Assembly: GCA_903828665.1 (NCBI GenBank)
Contig: CAIKMZ010000078.1
Coordinates: 56,672-120,671, forward strand
Reading direction: 5' to 3'
Source of the DNA: an uncultured beta proteobacterium
GTDB lineage: Bacteria > Pseudomonadota > Gammaproteobacteria > Burkholderiales > Burkholderiaceae_C
Length of the DNA stretch: 64,000 nucleotides
Position 1 is the first letter of the stretch; the number at the start of each line of letters is the position of its first letter. Shown piece by piece: positions 1 through 7,634 of this stretch. The notes beneath the pieces were generated by a model. That model worked only from the letters and a program-made list of their open reading frames with translations. It was not told the DNA's origin and did no database searches. Position numbers and translations under genes: made by a program.

Positions 1-450
1 GGAGCGCTCGGCCTGTGATTTCATGCCGACGAGATCGAGCACCGCCAGGGCGTCGTCGCGCCGGTAATCGGTGGCGCGGCGCCACATCGAAAACAGCTTG
101 CCGTCCTGCGACAGCAGCGCCATCTGCACGTTCTCCACCACGGTCAGCGAGGCAAAGGTCTCGGCGATCTGGAAGGTGCGGCCAACGCCGCGGCGCCAGA
201 TCTCGCGCGGCTTGCGTCCCACCAGTTCCTGGCCATCGAGCTGGATCGAGCCGCTGTCGGCGCGCAACTGCCCGTTGACCATGTTGAAGGTGGTCGATTT
301 GCCAGCGCCATTGGGCCCGATCAGCGCCAGCAACTCGCCGGCGGCGAGGTCGAAATGAATGCCATCGACCGCGCGCACGCCGCCGAAGGATTTGCCCAGA
401 CCGGCAACGCGCAACAGCGGCACCGAGGCAGTCGCTGCAAGCGCGCTCAT
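1..450 (-). CDS. Branched-chain amino-acid-type ABC transporter ATP-binding protein (LivG-like), 3' end outside window
   Basis: Minus-strand translation from ATG at 450 reads MSALAATASVPLLRVAGLGKSFGGVRAVDGIHF..GPNGAGKSTTFNMVNGQL; Walker A present; start overlaps the stop of the LivHM ORF. Confidence 0.85.
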   Translation of the reverse strand, partial: MSALAATASVPLLRVAGLGKSFGGVRAVDGIHFDLAAGELLALIGPNGAGKSTTFNMVNGQLRADSGSIQLDGQELVGRKPREIWRRGVGRTFQIAETFASLTVVENVQMALLSQDGKLFSMWRRATDYRRDDALAVLDLVGMKSQAERS

Positions 451-2345
451 AAGCCGGCCTCCTGCTTGTCACGGCGCCGGTCGGCAAACTGCTTGACGAA
501 ACCGGCAATGCCCTGCGGAAACAACAGCACCAGGATGATGATGATGGCGCCCAGCATGGCGCGCCAGTAATCGGTGTTGCGCGCAACCGTGTCGTGCAGC
601 CAGGTGAAGGTCACGGCGCCGACCACCGGGCCGGCCAGCGTCTGGATGCCGCCGAGCAGCACCATGACCAGGCCGTCGACCGACTTGCCCACCGACAGCG
701 TCTCGGGCGAGATGCTGCCCTTGGAAAAGGCGTAGAGCGCGCCGGCCAATCCGGCAAAGGTGCCGGCAATGGTGAAGGCCAGCCACTGCATGCGCTTGAC
801 ATCGATGCCGATCGCATCGGCGCGCAGAACCGAATCGCGTCCGGCGCGCAGGGTGTAGCCAAAGGGCGAGAACAGGATGCGGCGCAGGATCAGAACACCG
901 GCAGCGACCATGAACAGGGTGAGGTAGTAGTAGTTCTGCTTGTCGGACAGCCACTGCGCCGGCCAGACGCCGGTCAGGCCGTTGCTGCCGCCGGTGAAGC
1001 TGTCCCACTGGTAGGTGATGGCCCAGGTGATCTGCGCAAACGCCAGCGTCAGCATCGCCAGGTAAGTGCCCGACAGGCGCACGGCGAACCAGCCGAAGAT
1101 CAGCGCGCCCAGCGCCGCCACGAACGGCGCCACGAGCAAGGATGCCTCCATCGGCATGCCCGTGCTGCGCACCAGCAGCGCCGCGCCATAGGCGCCCAGG
1201 CCGAAGTAGGCAGCGTGGCCGAATGAATGCATGCCGGCCGGCCCCATGATGAAACTTAGGCTGGCGGCAAACAGCGCCGCCACCAGCAGGTCAATCGCCA
1301 GCACGACGGTGTAGGGCGAACCGGCGGTCGCGATCGGCAACGCGACCAGCGCCAGTCCAAGCAGCGCGGCAGCGATCAGGCCGGTCTTGCCGGCGCGGCG
1401 CAGCGGCTCTTCCGGGATGCCGACATAGCGGCTCGGTGCCTGCGCGCGGCCCATCAGGCCCCAGGGGCGCGCCACCAGCACGGTGGCCATCACGAGAAAT
1501 TCGACGACCAGCGTGAGCTTGGAGAATGACAGGCTAATGCCGGCGATCTCGACCACGCCGAGCCAGATGCAGACCGCCTTGATCTCGGCAATCAGGAGCG
1601 CTGCCACATAGGCGCCGGGGATCGAGCCCATGCCGCCCACCACCACCACCACGAACGCGGCGCCGATGGTGTTGAGGTCCATCTCCAGGCTCGCGGGTTC
1701 GCGCGGCAGTTGCAGCGCACCGCCTAGGCCGGCGAGCAGCGCGCCGAGCGCAAACACGGCCGTGAACAACCAGGCCTGGTTTACACCGAGGGCGCTGACC
1801 ATTTCACGGTCCTGCGTCGCGGCGCGCACCAGCGTGCCCCAGCGCGTGCGCGTCAGCAGCAGCCACAGCAGTCCCAGCACGACGGGGCCGACCACGATCA
1901 GGAACAGGTCATAGGAAGGAAAGGCTCGCCCCAGGATCTGCACCGCGCCGGACAGGCCGGGCGCCCTGGGGCCGAGCAATTCGTCCGGCCCCCAGAACCA
2001 GAGCACGCCATCCTTGATCACCAGCACCAGCGCAAACGTGGCCAGCAACTGGAACAGTTCGGGCGCCTTGTAAATGCGCCGCAGCAGCAGCATTTCAATC
2101 AGGGCGCCGAGCACGCCGACCACCACAGCGGCCAGCAGCAGTGCCGGCCAGAATCCGAGGCCGGTGCCCAGATGATTGACCAGGGTGTAGGCGACGTAGA
2201 TGCCGACCATGAAGAACGAGCCATGCGCGAAATTCACGATGCGCGTCACGCCGAAGATCAGCGAGAGGCCGGCCGCCACCAGGAACAGCGACGAGGCACC
2301 GGCGAGACCGTTGAGCAATTGGGCCAGGAAGCCTGAAAAATTCAT
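447..2345 (-). CDS. Fused LivH-LivM branched-chain amino-acid-type ABC transporter permease (632 aa)
   Basis: N-terminal half LivH-like (IFGVTRIVNFAHGSFFMVG), C-terminal half LivM-like (GPAGMHSFGHAAYFGLGAYGAALL) in one ORF. Confidence 0.9.
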   Translation of the reverse strand: MNFSGFLAQLLNGLAGASSLFLVAAGLSLIFGVTRIVNFAHGSFFMVGIYVAYTLVNHLGTGLGFWPALLLAAVVVGVLGALIEMLLLRRIYKAPELFQLLATFALVLVIKDGVLWFWGPDELLGPRAPGLSGAVQILGRAFPSYDLFLIVVGPVVLGLLWLLLTRTRWGTLVRAATQDREMVSALGVNQAWLFTAVFALGALLAGLGGALQLPREPASLEMDLNTIGAAFVVVVVGGMGSIPGAYVAALLIAEIKAVCIWLGVVEIAGISLSFSKLTLVVEFLVMATVLVARPWGLMGRAQAPSRYVGIPEEPLRRAGKTGLIAAALLGLALVALPIATAGSPYTVVLAIDLLVAALFAASLSFIMGPAGMHSFGHAAYFGLGAYGAALLVRSTGMPMEASLLVAPFVAALGALIFGWFAVRLSGTYLAMLTLAFAQITWAITYQWDSFTGGSNGLTGVWPAQWLSDKQNYYYLTLFMVAAGVLILRRILFSPFGYTLRAGRDSVLRADAIGIDVKRMQWLAFTIAGTFAGLAGALYAFSKGSISPETLSVGKSVDGLVMVLLGGIQTLAGPVVGAVTFTWLHDTVARNTDYWRAMLGAIIIILVLLFPQGIAGFVKQFADRRRDKQEAGL

Positions 2346-2442
2346 TCCACCCCTTTAGAACTTTGAGCTTGGGCTTTGCGCGTCTGGCCCGGACCGGATG
2401 CGGTCCAGACGCGTCAAAGCCATGTCGGACGAATCAGCCCGA

Positions 2443-3648
2443 TTAGTCGGGTGCGCGCAGCTTGGCGACTTCGGCGTCGGACGGCAGGTACTTGGCGCCG
2501 TCGAAATAGCTGTAATTCACCATCACGCCCTTGCCGCCGTCGTTCTTGGTCTTGCCGACGTAGGCGCCCATGGTGGACTGGTTGTCCTGCGCACGGTAGG
2601 TGATCTTGCCAAACGGGCTGTCAACCTGCAGACCCTTGAACGCCGCCACAAGCTTTTCCGTGTCACTGCTTCCGGCTTTCTTCAGACCGGCCGCGATCGA
2701 CTTGACTGCGGTGTAGCCCACCACCGAACCCAGGCGCGGGTAATCCTTGAACTTGGCCTGATAGGCTGCCAGAAAGGCCTTGTGCTCCGGTGTCGCAATG
2801 CCGTACCAGGGGTAGCCGGTGACGACCCAGCCATTGGGCGCTTCTTCCTTGAGCGGATCCATGTACTCAGGCTCGCCGGTCAACACACTGACCACTTCGC
2901 GGCCCTGGAACAGGCCGCGCGTATTGCCTTCGCGCACGAACTTCGACAGATCGGCGCCGAACAGCACGTTGAAGATCGCGTCCGGCTTGGCGTCGGCCAG
3001 GGCCTGCACCACGCTGCCGGCGTCAAGCTTGCCCAGCGGCGGCGCCTGCTCGACGACAAATTCCACATCCGGCTGCGCTGCCTTGAGCAGCTGCTTGAAC
3101 GCGGCCACGGCCGACTGCCCGTACTCGTAATTGGGGTACACGAGAGCCCAGCGCTTCTTCTTCAGTTTGACGGCCTCCGGCACCAGCATCGCGGCCTGCA
3201 TGTAGGTGCCCGGGCGCAGACGGTAGGTGTACTTGTTGCCGCTGCCCCAGATGATCTTGTCGGTCAGCGGTTCGCCGGCGAGGAAGAAGAATTTCTTCTG
3301 CTTGGCGAAATCGGCCACCGCCAGCCCGGTGTTGGACAGGAAGGTGCCCATCAGCACATCGACCTTCTCGCGCGAGATCAGCTCCTCGGCGACGCGCACG
3401 GCATCGCCGGGGTTGGCGTTGTCGTCACGCGTGATCAGCTCGAGCTGCTTGCCGTTGACGCCGCCTGCTGCGTTGACCTCGTCGATGGCGAGCTCCATGC
3501 CCTTCTTGTAGGGTTCAAGAAAGGCCGGTTGCGCCTTGTAGCTGTTGACCTCGCCGATCTTCATGACACCTTGGGCTTGCGCCGATGTCAGAAAGGCCAA
3601 GGTGGCGGCAAAGCTGGCAGTGTGCAGCATCGTTCTCAGCATCTTCAT
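2443..3648 (-). CDS. ABC transporter substrate-binding protein, LivK type
   Basis: Signal peptide and periplasmic-binding fold sequence (MKIGEVNSYKAQPAFLEPYKKGMELAIDEVNAAGGVNG), operon with LivHM/LivG. Confidence 0.88.
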   Translation of the reverse strand: MKMLRTMLHTASFAATLAFLTSAQAQGVMKIGEVNSYKAQPAFLEPYKKGMELAIDEVNAAGGVNGKQLELITRDDNANPGDAVRVAEELISREKVDVLMGTFLSNTGLAVADFAKQKKFFFLAGEPLTDKIIWGSGNKYTYRLRPGTYMQAAMLVPEAVKLKKKRWALVYPNYEYGQSAVAAFKQLLKAAQPDVEFVVEQAPPLGKLDAGSVVQALADAKPDAIFNVLFGADLSKFVREGNTRGLFQGREVVSVLTGEPEYMDPLKEEAPNGWVVTGYPWYGIATPEHKAFLAAYQAKFKDYPRLGSVVGYTAVKSIAAGLKKAGSSDTEKLVAAFKGLQVDSPFGKITYRAQDNQSTMGAYVGKTKNDGGKGVMVNYSYFDGAKYLPSDAEVAKLRAPD

Positions 3649-3690
3649 AGCAAAAAGCTCCTCAAATTAAAAAAACAAAAACATCCCGCC

Positions 3691-4275
3691 TCAACGCAGA
3701 CCATCCTGGCCCACGATCTCACTCACCTGCAAACCGCCAATGCGCGCCAGGGGCCGCCCACTGGACGTGACCGCCACCGCGACCACGATCTCGTTGGCGC
3801 GCGGTGCGTCGCTGACACGCGCCTCGATAGCATCGAAGTGGCTGCGCACAAAGGCCGCATCCTTGTGCCCCAGGGGCACGTCGAGCGCCGTGCCGAGCCC
3901 GCCCATCTTCTTGGCCGAGGGCACCAGCGCCGCGCCTTTTTCAACCGCCTTGCGCAGCGGCGCGCCGAGCTTGGGGTGCAGGATGGCGGCCGCATGTTCG
4001 AGTTCGCCGGCCTCGCCGACAATCGCGCCCTTGCCGTAGCTTTGCGCCTGGCCCGGCGCTATGCCCAGAGCCTCCACGCATTTCTGCCCAAGCAGCGCGC
4101 CGAGCTCCTCGCCGATGGCGATCAACTCGTCGAGGTTTTCCGAATAACGCCCGGCAAACGGGTTCTCGATCACCGCCATGGCCAGAGCGCGGCGTGTCGG
4201 CGGATCAATGGGCCGGCCCATCTCGATGCGTGTTTCATCGACTTGCACGATGATCTTGCGAATTTTGGCGCTCAT
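3691..4275 (-). CDS. DUF1185 / 'amino acid synthesis' family protein (copy 1)
   Basis: MSAKIRKIIVQVDETRIEMGRPIDPPTRRALAMAVIENPFAGRY..; ATG at 4275; homologous to the next ORF. Confidence 0.75.
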   Translation of the reverse strand: MSAKIRKIIVQVDETRIEMGRPIDPPTRRALAMAVIENPFAGRYSENLDELIAIGEELGALLGQKCVEALGIAPGQAQSYGKGAIVGEAGELEHAAAILHPKLGAPLRKAVEKGAALVPSAKKMGGLGTALDVPLGHKDAAFVRSHFDAIEARVSDAPRANEIVVAVAVTSSGRPLARIGGLQVSEIVGQDGLR

Positions 4276-4310
4276 GGCTTGTTCCTTTCGTGTTGCTGGG
4301 TGCAGAGGGT

Positions 4311-4952
4311 TCAGCGCAGGCCGTCCCACTGGCTGATGGCGCTGGCGGCCAGGCCGCCGACGCGCGCATGAATGCGCGCTCCCGAGCTCATCGCGAGTAT
4401 GTAGACAATTTCATCCGACGCCGGCGCACCCGGAACACGCACTTCGATGGCGTCGAAATGGCTGCGCACATAGCTGGCGTTGATGTGCGTCAACGGCACA
4501 TCGAGCGCCGTGCCCGGAGCGCCGACTTTTTTGGTCGAGGGCACGATCGCCAGCGCATTGCCCGGCTGGCCGGTCTTGGCTTCGCCCTGCCCCTTGGCGT
4601 AGGCGCTGCGGTCACCCTTCCAGCCCAACAACTCGCGCATCGCGTAGCCGCCCGGCACATGCCAGAGCGCGCCGTGCTCGAGCTCGCCTGCGGCACCGAC
4701 GATGGCGCCTTTGCCGTAGCCTTCGATGCGCTCGGGCGGCAGTTGCATGGCGGCCAGCAGACGCCGGGCCATGTCGACGCCCACCGGTTGCAAGGCGTCC
4801 ATCATCGGCAGGATGTCGCTCTCATAGCGACCGGCGAACGGATTGGTCAGCACCACGCCGATCGCACCGCGCAGCAGCGGCGTCGCGGCCACCGGTCCAA
4901 ACTCATGGTGGATCTGCTCCACGTGGGTAAAGATGCGTCGTATTTCAATCAT
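4311..4952 (-). CDS. DUF1185 / 'amino acid synthesis' family protein (copy 2)
   Basis: MIEIRRIFTHVEQIHHEFGPVAATPLLRGAIGVVLTNPFAGRYE..; shared NPFAGRY, GKGAIVG.AGELEH and HFDAIEVRV motifs with copy 1; ATG at 4952. Confidence 0.75.
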   Translation of the reverse strand: MIEIRRIFTHVEQIHHEFGPVAATPLLRGAIGVVLTNPFAGRYESDILPMMDALQPVGVDMARRLLAAMQLPPERIEGYGKGAIVGAAGELEHGALWHVPGGYAMRELLGWKGDRSAYAKGQGEAKTGQPGNALAIVPSTKKVGAPGTALDVPLTHINASYVRSHFDAIEVRVPGAPASDEIVYILAMSSGARIHARVGGLAASAISQWDGLR

Positions 4953-4975
4953 CGCTTTGCGTCCATCCTGTTTCT

Positions 4976-5893
4976 TCAAGCAAATTGCAAGCCAGTTCGC
5001 GCCTCTTCCTGCCGTGTCGGCGCGGCGCGCAGCCTGACAGTATCGACGGTTCCGGTGCTGACGAACTGATCCTGGCAAACCAGTGCGGCTGACCAGATCA
5101 GGCCGGCCGCGCGCAAAGCCTGCGCACGAATCAGCCCGACCTGCAAGGCCTGCGCGACCAATTCCGGTTCCAGCGCCGGAACATCGACCGTCACCGGGAT
5201 GACCCCGAGGTCGCTGTCGTCCTTCAGGTCGCAAGCCGGCCGGCGAGTGATGCGCGGGTCGGCCACATTGACGGCGTTGGCGATGACGGTGGCCGCGGCG
5301 TCGGCAGCCGCCGCGCTGCGCGCCAGCACCGTCACGCTGTCGGCAATGCCCAGCGAAAAACTGCGGCCGCGCCAGCCACTGGTGGCGACACCGCGCACCG
5401 GCAGTTCGCTCGACACCTCGAACTGACCGTCGATGCTGATACCGTCGCGCAGCTGCGCCGGATCGAAGCGCGCCAGATCGGCATACAGCCCGATGCGCAG
5501 CGACTGACCGGGCGCGAGGTGCAGGGCGATATCGCCGCCGTTGTTGACCCAGGCGCGCGTGACACCGCCGCGCTCGTAGCAGGCGATCAGCTCCTGCGCC
5601 ACAGCGCCCGCCACCGCCGCCATCGGCGTGATGAAGCTTTCTGCGTAGGGCAGACAGGCATGCCACATGCTGCGCGCTACCACGCCTTGCAACCGACATT
5701 CGCCGGCGACGGGCGCGCGCAGCAGCGCCAGCTCGTCCACCAGTTCATCGAGAACGGTGGCGAAGCGGCGCCATGCATCGTCATGCGCTGCTGCCAGCGC
5801 CGAGGCACTGCCGCTGGCGCCGATGACGATATCCATCGGACCATGCTGGAAATGCCAGCGGCCATCCGGGAGTTGCGAGCGCTGCGCGGCCAT
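4976..5893 (-). CDS. UPF0280 family protein (ApbE-like)
   Basis: 305 aa; MDIVIGASGSASALAAAHDDAWRRF..YAESFITPMAAVAGAVAQELI typical of UPF0280. Confidence 0.7.
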   Translation of the reverse strand: MAAQRSQLPDGRWHFQHGPMDIVIGASGSASALAAAHDDAWRRFATVLDELVDELALLRAPVAGECRLQGVVARSMWHACLPYAESFITPMAAVAGAVAQELIACYERGGVTRAWVNNGGDIALHLAPGQSLRIGLYADLARFDPAQLRDGISIDGQFEVSSELPVRGVATSGWRGRSFSLGIADSVTVLARSAAAADAAATVIANAVNVADPRITRRPACDLKDDSDLGVIPVTVDVPALEPELVAQALQVGLIRAQALRAAGLIWSAALVCQDQFVSTGTVDTVRLRAAPTRQEEARTGLQFA

Positions 5894-5905
5894 GGTCGAT
5901 GCGGA

Positions 5906-7528
5906 TCAGCCGAGCATGGGCGCTTGCCCGAGCGGCCACGGATTGGCGCTCTGGATTTGCTCCCATTTGCGCGCCAGCGGCGCACCTTCGTTGTGCCAGG
6001 CTCCCCGGCGCAGTGCATCTTCGAGCGTACGCACGTAGTCCATGTGGCCGCCCAGGGCACGGTAATCGTCGAGCTTCATGCAAAACTCGATGGGCGCGAT
6101 GATGGCCGGCGTCGGCACGGTGCCAAAACTGTTGTCCGGCATGCGCATGACATCGACCATCACGGTAATGCCGCCACCCGGCCAGACATACGCCGGTGCG
6201 CCGCCGAGCGTGACGTTGACCAAAGCGTTCTTGATGGCGCGTGTCAGCAGCACCGGGTTTTCTGTGACGCCGGCACGCAGGCTGCCACCCGCGCCGGCCA
6301 GGAACAGCACGGTGGTCATTGAGGGCTCGCAGTTCTCGCCAATGCGCTCCACGATGCGGCGCACCTCCGGCGGCATCTCCTGCTCCACCGGCTGCAACGC
6401 GTCGTCGAGCACGTACCAGCTCGCGTGCTCGCCGGTAGTCGACGTCATGAGCAGGCGCAAGCCCGGCCAGGCCGTTTGCGCATCCCAACCCTCGATGATC
6501 GACAGGGGCTCGACGATGTCCGTGCCGCCCCAGCCGGTGCCCGGATTGGCCACCTGAAAGTAGCGCCCGGGCGTGGATTTGCGGCCACGCAGCTTGATGC
6601 CAGATGGGCGCATATCAAGACAACGCCCCGACTGGTGTTCGGTCAGCACGCCGGTGATGTGGTCATCGACCACGACCACCTCGTCGGCCTTGCCAAACCA
6701 CTGCTCCGCGAAAATTCCGACGGTGGCCGAGCCGCAACCCAGGCGCATGCGCTTTTCCTCGACGCCGTTGACGATCGGGGCGCGGCCAGCCTGCACCAGC
6801 ATCTGCGCGCCGCCATCGATCGTGAGGTCGACAGCGCGCTTGTTGCACAGCGCCTCCATCATCTCGACCGTCACGCGGCCTTCCTTCTTGCTGCCGCCCG
6901 TGAGGTGATGGACACCGCCGAGCGACAGCATCTGCGAGCCGTATTCGGCCGTCGTCACATGGCCGACCACCTCGCCCTTGCAGCGCACGTTGGCCTGCTC
7001 GGCGCCCAGGAAACGGTCGGTGTCGATCTTCACCTTGAGGCTGCAGTAGCTGAAGATGCCTTCGGTCACCACCGTCACCAGATCCACGCCCGCGGCCTGC
7101 GATGAGACGATGAACGGCGCCGGCTTGTAATCGGGATAGGTCGACGAGGCGCCAACGCCGGTGATGAAGACCTGGTCGGCCAGCAGCAGATCGCCGTTCC
7201 ATGGCGGCGCATCAGCGTCGGCCGCTGCCGCATCCGGCGCGCTGCGCGGGAGAAAAGGCACGAGCACGCTCTCGTTGTCATCGAGTGCGCGGCGCAGCAT
7301 CACCACCGGATCGCAGCGCACCAGCGTGCCATCGCGGTTGGCATAACGGTCACAGGCGCCGGTGCGGCCGTTCGAGATCTGGCACAGCACGGGGCAGGCG
7401 TTGCACTCGATCTTCTCGCTGTTCATGCGCTCGTTGCGGGGACGCGCTTTTTCCCAGAGCTGGGAGTTCGCTCCAGTGTCCATCTCCGGCATGCCATCGG
7501 TCTTCGTGTGTTCGGTCATCGTGTTCAC
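5906..7528 (-). CDS. 6-hydroxynicotinate reductase-like Fe-S flavoprotein
   Basis: 540 aa; N-terminal cysteine cluster IECNACPVLCQISNGRTGACDRY; resembles proteins annotated as 6-hydroxynicotinate reductase; next to molybdenum hydroxylase and enamidase-like genes. Confidence 0.75.
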   Translation of the reverse strand: MNTMTEHTKTDGMPEMDTGANSQLWEKARPRNERMNSEKIECNACPVLCQISNGRTGACDRYANRDGTLVRCDPVVMLRRALDDNESVLVPFLPRSAPDAAAADADAPPWNGDLLLADQVFITGVGASSTYPDYKPAPFIVSSQAAGVDLVTVVTEGIFSYCSLKVKIDTDRFLGAEQANVRCKGEVVGHVTTAEYGSQMLSLGGVHHLTGGSKKEGRVTVEMMEALCNKRAVDLTIDGGAQMLVQAGRAPIVNGVEEKRMRLGCGSATVGIFAEQWFGKADEVVVVDDHITGVLTEHQSGRCLDMRPSGIKLRGRKSTPGRYFQVANPGTGWGGTDIVEPLSIIEGWDAQTAWPGLRLLMTSTTGEHASWYVLDDALQPVEQEMPPEVRRIVERIGENCEPSMTTVLFLAGAGGSLRAGVTENPVLLTRAIKNALVNVTLGGAPAYVWPGGGITVMVDVMRMPDNSFGTVPTPAIIAPIEFCMKLDDYRALGGHMDYVRTLEDALRRGAWHNEGAPLARKWEQIQSANPWPLGQAPMLG

Positions 7529-7634
7529 CCGGCTGCGGGCCGTTTGCCTTTTGAAGTCATGGTTGCAAGCGCAATGCCAGGCTGAAGAATATGTTGCGTT
7601 TGCTACATTTCATGCCAATGTAGCGCATAGCAAT

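Noticed and set aside
1627-1655. CCACCACCAC run as a microsatellite
   Set aside because: Lies in coding sequence (Val/Gly-rich FVVVVVGGMG segment of LivH); ordinary codon repetition.
2398-4371. 657-aa plus-strand ORF
   Set aside because: Antisense shadow of LivK and DUF1185 genes in GC-rich DNA; low-complexity, no recognisable domain.
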